Assembly (NCBI RefSeq): GCF_023101145.1
Contig: NZ_CP073714.1
Span: forward strand, 4,092,001-4,156,000
Direction of reading: 5' to 3'
From: Paenibacillus pabuli
Lineage (GTDB): Bacteria > Bacillota > Bacilli > Paenibacillales > Paenibacillaceae
Length of the DNA stretch: 64,000 nucleotides
The notes below the pieces were generated by a model. It saw nothing but the letters and a program-made list of their open reading frames with translations, did not search any database and had not been told where the DNA came from. The translations under genes and the position numbers were made by a program. Shown here one piece after another: positions 8,101-16,301 of the stretch (the stretch's first letter is position 1; each line of letters starts with the position of its first letter).

Positions 8101-8155
8101 ACCTATTGCCGTTTCCTTCCTCTTCTCACTCTTCAATTTGTTCACATATCAAGAA

Positions 8156-8185
8156 AATACCTGCCCCTCTTCCCGGGCAGGTATT
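8156..8185 (-). terminator. Terminator of the lipoprotein gene
   Basis: 11-bp perfect stem AATACCTGCCC 8156-8166 / GGGCAGGTATT 8175-8185; on the minus strand followed by TTTCTTG. Forty-five bases beyond the lipoprotein stop. Confidence 0.85.
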
Positions 8186-8229
8186 AACGGTGAATCGGAT
8201 GAATGGCTTACCAACTCGATCACTAAATA

Positions 8230-8931
8230 TTAGTCCAGAAGGCTGTAGATCTGAATGCTCTCCACCTTGGCATCCTTGATATGAAACGACATCACATCCA
8301 CATAATTGGATGGCTCGTAACGGAAGTCATCCTCCTCATCAGGGGCTCCATCACCAAGCAGTTTCCCCTCAGGGTAGGCATTTTTGAGTGTATCCAGGCT
8401 ATCTCCTGCTTTAATGTTTCGGACTGTCGCGTACTTCGGATCTGTAATTTCGATATGAAAGATGGAGTCTTGTTTCCCCTCCGGTATACTTATTGTTTTA
8501 ATCTCCAGACCAGGATACGTATAGACCTTTTCTGTAAAACCAATTAACGTATCCATGTTTGTTCCATCGTCGGCAGTGTACGTATGGGATTTCAGGTTAT
8601 CCGGTTTGCCCAGCATCTGTTCCATCTGATCCTCATTCGCTGTATCCGAAATCGCAATGGTGTGCTCATTATAGACAAAAGCAAGCTCCTTCAGCACCAC
8701 ATTGCCTTCCTTCTCCATCGAACCTTCCTTAATAGCTTCAGCACTCTGTCCTTCCGAATTTTCTGAAGCAGGAACAGTAGAATTGGTTGCTCCTTCGCCT
8801 TTGCTTTGTTCATTTGTTGTGTTCTGTCCGGTTGCTGGAGATGTGGCATCACTGGACTGACAGCCCGTTAATGCCCCCGTTAGTAAAGCACCTAGTACGA
8901 TAAAACCTGCAGCTTTCTTTGTTAACTTCAT
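8230..8931 (-). CDS. Lipoprotein of unknown function
   Basis: 233 residues. Signal peptide (KLTKKAAGFIVLGALLTGAL) with lipobox LTGC, so it is lipidated at Cys ~24 and faces outside. A Ser/Thr/Asn/Glu-rich linker (~30-75) leads to a globular part: SDTANEDQMEQMLGKPDNLK near 95 and AGDSLDTLKNAYPEGKLLG near 175, which resemble the repeated 'motif near GxS/T...LxxxxGxP' units of BLIP/SmpA-like lipoproteins. ATG 8931 is preferred to 8934 because GGAGGG is 6 bases upstream of it. It lies 125 bases downstream of the two-component pair and may be its output or sensor partner (inference). Confidence 0.72.
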   Translation of the reverse strand: MKLTKKAAGFIVLGALLTGALTGCQSSDATSPATGQNTTNEQSKGEGATNSTVPASENSEGQSAEAIKEGSMEKEGNVVLKELAFVYNEHTIAISDTANEDQMEQMLGKPDNLKSHTYTADDGTNMDTLIGFTEKVYTYPGLEIKTISIPEGKQDSIFHIEITDPKYATVRNIKAGDSLDTLKNAYPEGKLLGDGAPDEEDDFRYEPSNYVDVMSFHIKDAKVESIQIYSLLD

Positions 8932-9059
8932 CATGATCCCTCCATAAATGTGTAATTTGTTCTTATGAAGTGATTATAAAAAAAGCATTTGTTAGTCTCA
9001 TAACAGAAATGTACCAATCTTGTAACGTTACCTATTTAGGCTTGGGTTTAGATTCAGAT

Positions 9060-10487
9060 CTACGCACGAGGCAAAACAATCGTAACGGTCGTTCCTTCCC
9101 CGATTTGACTTTCCATGTCGATATATCCATTGAACCGCTCTACAATCTCTTTGCAAATAGAAAGTCCAAGACCTGAACCGTTTGCTGTGCTTGTATTTTT
9201 CGCCCGGTAAAAGCGTTCCTGCACTCGCTCCAGCTCATCGCTTGCAATACCGATACCTTGATCGTGTATCCGTATAACCACCTCACTCGGCGTTTGTTCC
9301 ATCTCTACTTTAATCTGTGAGTAATTGCCTGAGTATTTGATAGCGTTGTCCACAAGGTTGGCGATCGCATGGGACATCAACATTGGATTTACGTTGGCGT
9401 AAACTCTTGTCGTCCCCTCATCATCCGGTTCTCCCTCCACTTTATCGACTCTGATCTCGATCCCTTTATCCCTGGCCTTCGCTTCCATATTCATTGCAAC
9501 TTGCTGAATCAGTTCGTTCATTTCCGTTTTCCGGGCTTCCAGTTCGTTAGAACCATTCTTGTCGAATCGGGATAGCAGCAACAGTTCATTAATCAAGCGT
9601 GTCAGCCGATCTGATTCCTGCAGCAGATGAGCATAGATTTTTTGCAGCTCCTTGTTCTCGCTCTCCCCTTCATACAAGTATTGAGAGAAACCACGAATTG
9701 CTGCCAAGGGGGTTTTTAACTCGTGAGATACGTTGGAGACAAATTGTTTTTGGTACTGAATGTAATCATGAAGCTGTCGCCCCATGGAATCCAGCCCATC
9801 TGCCAGCATGCCCAGCTCATCCTTCCGGTTTAGATGAACTCTCCGAAACTCCTGTCTGGAGAAGCTTTGCGCAGCGCCAAGCAGCAGTTTAATCGGCTTG
9901 GTTGTGTTGCGGGCAATCCACAGACTGGATAACGTAATCAGTACAATAAATCCGCCTGCACCCACAAACAGGATATAACGGATTTGATCCATAATCGCAT
10001 AAAAGTAGGAAATGTCCTCCACGAACTCATATACATAAGCGTTTTGGTAGTATTGATCCTGAATGGGAGTCGCAAAATAAAGCAGATGATCTTCCGTGAC
10101 GGTGTAGGTGTAACTGCCGCTCAAAGCTTTCTCAATATTCTTTTCAAAAATAAGCGGTTTGCCATCATTAATGATGATGCCATCCACAGCCAAGCCCAGC
10201 AGCTGCTTGGAGCTATCATAGATACGTACTTCCTTGCCCGAAGCTTTCAGCTTCTCCAGTGCAAGTCTGACGATTTCCTTGGTTTGCGGCTCTCCTGACG
10301 ATGATCTATGCTGTGCCAACACCTCACGGAAGGACAACTCGGACAGATCCGCCTTCTCCATCATTTGTTTTTCAATGGTAACGAAGCTGTAGTAATCGAT
10401 GGCTTTATTCACCGCAAAAATGATGATGCCAAAGGACAACACGGAGAAAAATAAATAATTCAGCAGTAACCGGGTTGCATACTTCAG
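9060..10487 (-). CDS. Two-component sensor histidine kinase
   Basis: 475 residues if it starts at CTG 10487. TM1 at ~5-27 (LLLNYLFFSVLSFGIIIFAV), an extracytoplasmic sensor loop ~28-168, TM2 ~170-190, HAMP, HisKA with His255 (SNVSHELKTP), and HATPase N/G boxes (NLVDNAIKYSG, IHDQGIGI, GSGLGLSICKEI). A GTG at 10442 would cut TM1 in half, whereas the frame continues upstream into the regulator's stop: the CTG overlaps the TGA as CTGA with GGAGG 9 bases before it. So I infer a CTG start coupled to the response regulator gene. Signal sensed is unknown. Confidence 0.88.
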   Translation of the reverse strand: MKYATRLLLNYLFFSVLSFGIIIFAVNKAIDYYSFVTIEKQMMEKADLSELSFREVLAQHRSSSGEPQTKEIVRLALEKLKASGKEVRIYDSSKQLLGLAVDGIIINDGKPLIFEKNIEKALSGSYTYTVTEDHLLYFATPIQDQYYQNAYVYEFVEDISYFYAIMDQIRYILFVGAGGFIVLITLSSLWIARNTTKPIKLLLGAAQSFSRQEFRRVHLNRKDELGMLADGLDSMGRQLHDYIQYQKQFVSNVSHELKTPLAAIRGFSQYLYEGESENKELQKIYAHLLQESDRLTRLINELLLLSRFDKNGSNELEARKTEMNELIQQVAMNMEAKARDKGIEIRVDKVEGEPDDEGTTRVYANVNPMLMSHAIANLVDNAIKYSGNYSQIKVEMEQTPSEVVIRIHDQGIGIASDELERVQERFYRAKNTSTANGSGLGLSICKEIVERFNGYIDMESQIGEGTTVTIVLPRA

Positions 10488-11191
10488 TCCTCGCCACCTC
10501 CAAGCTGATAGCCAAACCCGTAGATCGTTCTGACATACTTCGGTTCGTCTGCGTTGTCCTCCAACTTTTTTCGTAAACGCATGATGGTCATATCCACACT
10601 GCGACTGTCTCCCATAAAGTCATATCCCCATCCGATCTGCAGCAGCTCATCCCGGGTAAAGATTTTGTCCGGTCTTTTGAGTAGCGTTTCCAGAATTTTA
10701 AACTCTTTGGCCGTTAAAGACACGGGAACACCGTTTTTCAGCACCCTTCGGCTTTCCAGATCAAATGTCAGCTCTTCATGAATGATGCGTGTAGATTTCA
10801 CTTCCGTTCCTTCACTGGATTCCTCCTTGCTCTCGTTTCTTCTCAGAATCACCTTGATCCGAGCGAGCAATTCACGATTGTCAAAGGGTTTGGTCATGTA
10901 ATCTTCCGCCCCTAGCTCAAGTCCGAGCACCTTGTCGATTACCTCATTTTTGGCAGAGAGCATGATCACAGGAATGGCACGTTTTCCTGTAATTTCCTTA
11001 CACAAGTCATATCCGGAACAGTCTGGCAGCATCAGGTCAAGTACCACTAAGTCGGGTTGAAAAGAGTCGAGCAGTTGCAGGCCAGTTTTGCCATCCTCTG
11101 CAGTTTGCACATCGTAATTTTCTCGCCTTAGCACCAGCTCAATTAAATCTCGAATTGCAATTTCATCATCAATGACTAGGATTTTCTTCAA
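10484..11191 (-). CDS. OmpR-family response regulator
   Basis: 235 residues. Receiver domain with acidic pocket Asp8-Asp9, phospho-acceptor Asp52 (LDLMLPDCSG) and Lys of YMTKPFD; C-terminal OmpR winged helix (VSLTAKEFKILETLL ... RSVDMTIMRLRKKL ... IRTIYGFGYQL, last reading VRTIYGFGYQL). TTG start with AGGGG 6 bases upstream. Its stop overlaps the kinase start, forming a classical pair; the lipoprotein gene downstream is on the same strand. Targets unknown. Confidence 0.94.
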   Translation of the reverse strand: MKKILVIDDEIAIRDLIELVLRRENYDVQTAEDGKTGLQLLDSFQPDLVVLDLMLPDCSGYDLCKEITGKRAIPVIMLSAKNEVIDKVLGLELGAEDYMTKPFDNRELLARIKVILRRNESKEESSEGTEVKSTRIIHEELTFDLESRRVLKNGVPVSLTAKEFKILETLLKRPDKIFTRDELLQIGWGYDFMGDSRSVDMTIMRLRKKLEDNADEPKYVRTIYGFGYQLGGGED

Positions 11192-11346
11192 TGTACACCC
11201 CTATCTAGCCTTGTTCTCCAGCTTCAATCATATATTAACCCCATCTTAGCACAAACATTTTAGATTCCTCCACCAACAGCAAGATGAGGTATATTCCAAC
11301 GAACCCTACATAACTTGCAATAAACCCGAAGAAAGGAGAACAATCC

Positions 11347-11544
11347 ATGGATCTGCTCTGGGTACTCATTGTTTGTCGATCTTATTGATTTCATATTGTT
11401 CCAGCCATCGTTGGCTCGATTATTGCCTTGCTCATCTTCTTCGCTCTGGTACGCGGCAAGCCTTCCGAAGACGTTAACAAAGAGAGGCGGAAACCGATAT
11501 CGTCGTTCATTAGATATTTTTATAAAGATGCTGCCAGGGCATAA
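11347..11544 (+). pseudogene. Possible small membrane protein gene interrupted by TGA
   Basis: ATG 11347 has AAAGGAG upstream and starts MDLLWVLIVCRSY, then an in-frame TGA (11386-11388), after which the same frame goes on FHIVPAIVGSIIALLIFFAL-VRGKPSEDVNKERRKP to a TAA at 11542. A single hydrophobic helix and a basic tail suggest a short membrane protein that has acquired a nonsense codon or compensating indels. Low confidence; it could be chance. Confidence 0.35.
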
Positions 11545-11615
11545 ATCACCCGGATGCTCCGCGAGAAACGACTCTGCCCGGTTTCCACCGAACATCGCCA
11601 AATTGAGTGGCATCC

Positions 11616-11732
11616 CATGGGTCCATGTATCATTGGGGCTTTGTGGACATGGACGGACATCTGTGGGCTATTAACTACATGAACATGGAGCGGCACAAGG
11701 TTAAGGCTTTACAGAGAGCACGTTCGTACTAG
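11616..11732 (+). pseudogene. VOC-family (glyoxalase-like) C-terminal remnant
   Basis: The frame reads HGSMYHWGFVDMDGHLWAIN-YMNMERHKVKAL to TAG at 11730. This is the C-terminal strand-helix of VOC proteins of the type ending '..GxxDxDGHxWEvxYM..'. The N-terminal 100 residues are absent, so only a fragment remains. A terminator follows. Confidence 0.65.
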
Positions 11733-11744
11733 TGTTCAAAAAGA

Positions 11745-11771
11745 AAGACGCCGGATCTTCCCCGGCGTCTT
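11745..11771 (+). terminator. Intrinsic terminator after the VOC remnant
   Basis: 10-bp stem AAGACGCCGG 11745-11754 / CCGGCGTCTT 11762-11771, followed by CTTCG. Probably the surviving terminator of the decayed gene. Confidence 0.75.
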
Positions 11772-12098
11772 CTTCGCGATGATTAGTTTTGTTCGGTTTA
11801 GGCTTTGAAATTGTCCATGATCGCTTGTCAGCCTGCTTGCTGGAACTCGACGGGATTTGAGCTTTCCGCGTCAACGTTTCAATGACCTTTGGCGGTTTAA
11901 GAAGTGACCAAACCTGGCTAGGTTAGAATAAACAGCTCCATACGTTACCCTCCCATGTTACTTGCTCTAATTTAAATCCAGCAGGTTTAATTAGAATTCT
12001 AACTAAAGGTAGCGCACTATCTCTTTGCTTTGATTAGCCATCAAAATCGACCACCTGCTTGTTCGCTGTTTAATCCTATAATGAGATAAAGGTAATTT
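11772..12098. other. Interval with no recognised gene
   Basis: No frame gives a convincing protein and I see no clear promoter or repeat. It sits between two decayed genes and is probably degraded coding sequence. Confidence 0.4.
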
Positions 12099-12772
12099 TT
12101 AATTTCGGAATAAATAGAACCCAAATCCCAATGTACCCCGTCCCCATTGCAAATAAGTTCTCCTCCATGTCCGGATTCGTTCAAGCATGGCATTGCAATC
12201 AGAATCATCGGGGTTTTCATGGCAATGATTCTCGATTGATGAGGAATACAGCCACTCATAGTCATCCCAGTCATCTTCGCTTGCCACATAGGACCAAAGT
12301 GGAACTAAACCTAATTCCTCAGCAACGTTTACATTTCCGGCATGACTTTTCAATTTGGACTCTTCAGTTCCACCAAGTGCCTGCAAATATTCATTGCTCG
12401 GAGGCTGTTTCCAGTACCCCTCACCGATAAGAATGTAGCCATTTTTGCGTACAATCCGTTTCATGGATTGTAATGTAGATTCCAGTCCACCCAGGGCATG
12501 AGTTGATCCAATACAAATCCCTAATTCATAGCTCTCTTGTAAACACTTTTCTATAGCACTTTTGGCGTCTTCTACAACAAATTTAATGCTACCTTCAGGG
12601 GTTCTGCCGTTGGCTTTTTTTTCGCTTCATCAATGGCCCCATCGTATAATTCAATTGCGGTCCCTGATATTTTATAATTTTCCACAAGACGAATCAGGAG
12701 TTCACATTTTCCTGCACCAATGTCAATTACCTTATCTTGTGGATTCAGCGATATCATTTGTATCATTTTCAT
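12099..12772 (-). pseudogene. Class I SAM-dependent methyltransferase, frameshifted
   Basis: The first frame has the SAM-binding motif VIDIGAGKCELLIRLVENY at ~14-32 and runs to IDEAKKK; a run of eight A (complement of 12615-12622) then shifts the frame, and the next frame continues ANGRTPEGSIKFVVEDAKSA, ...ELGICIGSTHALGG (motif near the active site), IVRKNGYILIGEGYW and the C-terminus YLQWGRGTLGFGFYLFRN. One extra A restores one continuous ~220-residue protein. The frame is also open upstream of 12772 (ENQHLPDNSEAKI) into the uvrA-like gene, so the N-terminus may be truncated as well. Either a pseudogene or a base-calling error in the A-run. Confidence 0.8.
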
Positions 12773-12791
12773 AATCTTCGCTTCACTGTTG

Positions 12792-15068
12792 TCAGGAAGA
12801 TGCTGATTTTCCGGCTTCTGCCTTGCGTAAATATGCCCCCGTTATCGAATGCTCGAAAGCAGCAAGCTGGACAGGAGTACCTTCGAATACAATTTGACCA
12901 CCCCGGTGGCCGCCCTCGGGACCCAAGTCAATAATCCAATCCGCGCTTTTGATCACATCCAGGTTGTGTTCGATAACCACCAGCGTGTTACCCCTGTCGA
13001 CCAGGCAGTTCATAATGTCCATCAGACGGGAGATATCGGACATATGCAGTCCGGTTGTCGGCTCGTCCATTACGTAAAGACCGCCTTCCTTGTGAAGTTC
13101 TCCGGCCAGTTTGATGCGTTGGCATTCACCGCCCGACAAGGTGCTCAGTGGCTGGCCTAGCGTCACGTATCCGAGTCCCACATCCTCCAACGTCTGCAAT
13201 TGACGGAGCAGCCCCTTCCTGCTGAAGAACTCCGAAGCTTCCCGTACCGTCATGGCGAGGACGTCGCTGATGGATTTTCCGTTCAGTTCATACTGCAACA
13301 CTTCATTGCTGAACCGCTTGCCCTCGCATACTTCACATGTCGTCCTTACCGGCTCGAGAAAGGCCAAATCCGTGTAGATCATCCCAAGACCCTGACAATT
13401 GGAACAGGCTCCCTTGGAGTTGAAGCTGAACAGGGAAGCGCTCACCTTGTTGGCTGCTGCGAATAGTCGACGGATCTCATCCATCATACCTGTGTAGGTA
13501 GCCGGATTGGAGCGGACGGAAGTGCCAACGGCCGACTGATCAGCGACAATCGCTTCCGGATGCGATTGCAGGAATGCTCCGTTAATCAGCGTGCTTTTAC
13601 CTGAGCCGGCTACTCCCGTAACCACGGTCAGCACACCGACGGGTATATCGATCGTAACATTCTTCAGATTGTGCAGGCTGACACCAGCGACTGTCATCCT
13701 ATCCATTGGCACCCTGGGTGTTGTTTTCAAGGGCAGATTTTGCTTCAAGCACCTTCCTGTCAATGTATCCGCGCGAAGCAAGCCCTCAAAGTCGCCTTTG
13801 TAGACGATTTCCCCGCCGCGGGTCCCCGCATAAGGTCCGACATCGATGATGTAATCGGCGATCTCCATGACTTCGCGGTCATGTTCAACGACAAGTACGG
13901 TATTCCCTTTGTCCCGGAGCTGGCGCAGCATGCCGTTCAGACGATGGACATCCCGAGGATGCAGTCCGACGCTCGGTTCATCGAAAATGTAGATCATGTC
14001 GGTAAGACTGCTGCTTAGATGACGGACCATCTTGATACGCTGTGACTCCCCGCCCGACAAAGTCGCAGTCTGTCGGTCTAGACTAAGATACTCCAGCCCA
14101 ATATCGACCAGATGGTTCAGCCGTGTCAGAATTCCGTCTATCATCGGGCCAGCAACGGGATCCCGAACGGCCTCGATCATACGAATAAGCTCTCCTATCT
14201 CCATCGCCGCGCATTGGGCAATGTTGTATCCGTTAATCCGGCAGCCCAAAGCCGCTTGATTAAGCCGGCTTCCCCTGCAAAGGTTACATTCGCTATAGGA
14301 TAGAAACCGGTCAAGGGTTTCGCGTTTGGCATCTGACATCTCGCTGTTGTCCCGCTTTAAATACAGGCGGGTAAGCTTGGGCAGCAGACCTTCATAATTC
14401 GATTCGATGTCGCCGCCTATGGTGCGATATACGATCTTGCTTTCTTTGCCGTGGAGGAGGGTTTCCCATTCTGCCGGCGTATATTCGGCAAGCCGCTTGT
14501 CGTTGTCAAACAAACCAGAATGGGTGTACGTATTCAAGTACCAGCTCCCCACTTTAAATACGGGGAACAGGATCGCGCCTTCATTCAGCGATTTGGACCT
14601 GTCTAGCAGTTTGTCAACATCGAACTGCACCACCTGTCCGACTCCGGAGCATTCCGGGCACATACCGGCCGGGTCGTTAAACGAAAAAACATGCGAATTG
14701 CCGGCAAAGGGCTTACCAATTCTGGAGAACAGCAGCCGGAGCATCGCATAAATATCCGTTATCGTGCCGACTGTCGAACGGGAGTTACCACCTAATCTTT
14801 TCTGATCGATCACAACCGCCGTTGACAAGTTATCGATTCGATCAGTGTCCGGCTGACTGAACCGGGGCAGCCGATTGCGGATGAAGGCAGAAAACGTCTC
14901 GTTAAGCTGCCGCTGAGCTTCGGCGCTGATGGTGTCAAAGACCAGAGAAGATTTGCCTGAGCCCGAGACGCCGGTGAAAATCGTGATTTTTCGCTTCGGG
15001 ATGCGAACATTCACGTTCTTCAGGTTATTTTCGCGTGCTCCTTCAATTATGATATCATTGTGATTCAC
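12792..15068 (-). CDS. UvrA-like ABC ATPase (excinuclease A paralogue)
   Basis: 758 residues, clearly shorter than housekeeping UvrA (~940-960). Two ABC modules: Walker A GVSGSGKSS at 33-41 and GVAGSGKST near 485; signatures TLSGGESQRIKM and TLSGGECQRIKL; Walker B-type IYIFDEPSVGLH and LYVMDEPTTGLH. Zinc modules CPECSGVG, CNLCRGSR and CSNCQGLG...CEVCEGKR are present. The size fits the class II/III UvrA2-type paralogues that lack part of the UvrB/insertion region and are often linked to drug or DNA-adduct tolerance. GTG start at 15068. Role in repair versus drug self-protection is not decidable here. Confidence 0.88.
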   Translation of the reverse strand: MNHNDIIIEGARENNLKNVNVRIPKRKITIFTGVSGSGKSSLVFDTISAEAQRQLNETFSAFIRNRLPRFSQPDTDRIDNLSTAVVIDQKRLGGNSRSTVGTITDIYAMLRLLFSRIGKPFAGNSHVFSFNDPAGMCPECSGVGQVVQFDVDKLLDRSKSLNEGAILFPVFKVGSWYLNTYTHSGLFDNDKRLAEYTPAEWETLLHGKESKIVYRTIGGDIESNYEGLLPKLTRLYLKRDNSEMSDAKRETLDRFLSYSECNLCRGSRLNQAALGCRINGYNIAQCAAMEIGELIRMIEAVRDPVAGPMIDGILTRLNHLVDIGLEYLSLDRQTATLSGGESQRIKMVRHLSSSLTDMIYIFDEPSVGLHPRDVHRLNGMLRQLRDKGNTVLVVEHDREVMEIADYIIDVGPYAGTRGGEIVYKGDFEGLLRADTLTGRCLKQNLPLKTTPRVPMDRMTVAGVSLHNLKNVTIDIPVGVLTVVTGVAGSGKSTLINGAFLQSHPEAIVADQSAVGTSVRSNPATYTGMMDEIRRLFAAANKVSASLFSFNSKGACSNCQGLGMIYTDLAFLEPVRTTCEVCEGKRFSNEVLQYELNGKSISDVLAMTVREASEFFSRKGLLRQLQTLEDVGLGYVTLGQPLSTLSGGECQRIKLAGELHKEGGLYVMDEPTTGLHMSDISRLMDIMNCLVDRGNTLVVIEHNLDVIKSADWIIDLGPEGGHRGGQIVFEGTPVQLAAFEHSITGAYLRKAEAGKSASS

Positions 15069-15138
15069 AGTCCCACCTCGGATTTCATTTTATAAGCTTT
15101 CACAATCACTAGATGAATGCTCTCAGTGCAATCAAAGT

Positions 15139-15690
15139 TTAGTTCTCATCTAAATGATAAATTAGTTGTACAACGCCTGAGGAAGACGTTCTTGTCTTAA
15201 CCATTTTTAAATTCAATCTCTGTTTTATATCAACAAACAACGGCTTTCCTTCTCCCAAAACAACAGGATGGACAGATAATCTAAATTCATCAACAAGTCC
15301 TAAATTGATAAAAGTTGTAATAAGACTTGCTCCGCCATATAACCAGATGTCTTTACCAGGCTTATTTTTTAATTTATTTACTTCTTCAAGAATATGATCG
15401 TTTATAAATATTGCTTTCTGGTCTGTTCCCATTTTCGTCCTGGAAAACACATATTTCTCTTTACTATGAACCAATCCCCAAAATTTTTGGTCTGATTCCG
15501 TGAGTTCTTCTGGAGTAAACTGTCCCCATAAATCATAGCTTTTTCTTCCATATAAAATGGTATCAACTTGATTCAAAAAATGATCAAACCCCATCTCCGC
15601 GTCCATAATACACCAATCAATCTCCCCATTTGTCCCTTCAATAAAACCGTCTAGAGTAACCGCTAAATCTAAAATTATTTTTCGTTTCAT
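15139..15690 (-). CDS. Dihydrofolate reductase family protein (RibD C-terminal type)
   Basis: 183 residues. KIILDLAVTLDGFIEGTNGE, TILYGRKSYDLWG and the NADPH-binding DIWLYGGASLITTFINLGLVDEF are hallmarks of the YyaP/YwjB-like branch of the RibD/DHFR fold. Enzymes of this branch are NADPH reductases with uncertain substrates; it is not the essential DHFR. GGAGCAACAAA upstream of ATG. Monocistronic, 70 bases upstream of the UvrA-like gene on the same strand. Confidence 0.85.
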   Translation of the reverse strand: MKRKIILDLAVTLDGFIEGTNGEIDWCIMDAEMGFDHFLNQVDTILYGRKSYDLWGQFTPEELTESDQKFWGLVHSKEKYVFSRTKMGTDQKAIFINDHILEEVNKLKNKPGKDIWLYGGASLITTFINLGLVDEFRLSVHPVVLGEGKPLFVDIKQRLNLKMVKTRTSSSGVVQLIYHLDEN

Positions 15691-15792
15691 ATTTTGTTGC
15701 TCCTTTCGTTAATTTATCACCCATTATAAATCTCAATTACGTCAAATCATGTCGTATTTAAAACAGAACTATTATTTTTTTGATCACTATAG

Positions 15793-16067
15793 GTTTTAGT
15801 TTCTTGGGTCATAAATAAACATCAACAAGTCACTTTAGATCTATTAACCAGGAGAGTACTATCTTTTTTTCAAGCAACAATTCATCGTGAACTCCGTCCC
15901 GATAGTCAAAGCTTTGTTGCCTGTTGGTATGGTCGAATTCATCGGGAAGCGATTCAAGTGTTATATCATAACCAGTGCGAAAAAAACGGAGAACAAGTAT
16001 GAGTGAATTAAGTGCTCGACAGCATAATAGATTATTGCTTCAGATTATATTGGGCTTAATGCCGTAG
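15793..16067 (+). other. Coding-like stretch without recognised start (two overlapping short frames)
   Basis: One frame is open 15793-16002 (…FFQATIHRELRPDSQSFVAC… to …NQCEKNGEQV), with no good start; its TGA overlaps an ATG (15999) of a second short frame MSELSARQHNRLLLQIILGL-MP ending in TAG at 16065. One base later the frame would go on VGIYFIKDSLYQK to a stop. The ATGA overlap and the hydrophobic helix look like remnants of a two-gene unit, the second frameshifted. I do not recognise either family. Low confidence. Confidence 0.35.
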
Positions 16068-16162
16068 GGATTTACTTTATAAAAGACAGCTTGTACCAAA
16101 AGTGAATAAATCATCTTTCGCAGCTCAAATCACTAAAAAAAAAATCGTTTGTAGCTTGGCTG

Positions 16163-16212
16163 AAATAAAACAAACCGACGGGTGTTTCAATACTCGGCGG
16201 TTTGTTTTATTT
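16163..16212 (+). terminator. Strong hairpin upstream of the betaine transporter gene
   Basis: 15-bp perfect stem AAATAAAACAAACCG 16163-16177 / CGGTTTGTTTTATTT 16198-16212. Its U-rich 3' arm allows intrinsic termination of the preceding remnant or attenuation before the transporter gene 90 bases downstream. Confidence 0.65.
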
Positions 16213-16301
16213 AATCAACAGCGGCTTTCCGAAATATTACAAGTTACACGAGTACATACTAAGGAAAATTTGGATGAAGCTTACATAACGGAGGTCTCTT
16301 C

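Noticed and set aside
7973..8279. Two plus-strand frames between merR and the lipoprotein gene
   Set aside because: They translate the dispersed element and the terminator of the lipoprotein gene.
11260..11674. Opposed frames of about 100 codons
   Set aside because: Out of frame with the recognisable VOC remnant and without start signals; shadows of decayed coding sequence.
12792..15068. Housekeeping uvrA
   Set aside because: Too short by about 190 residues and no uvrB next to it; assigned to UvrA2-like paralogues.
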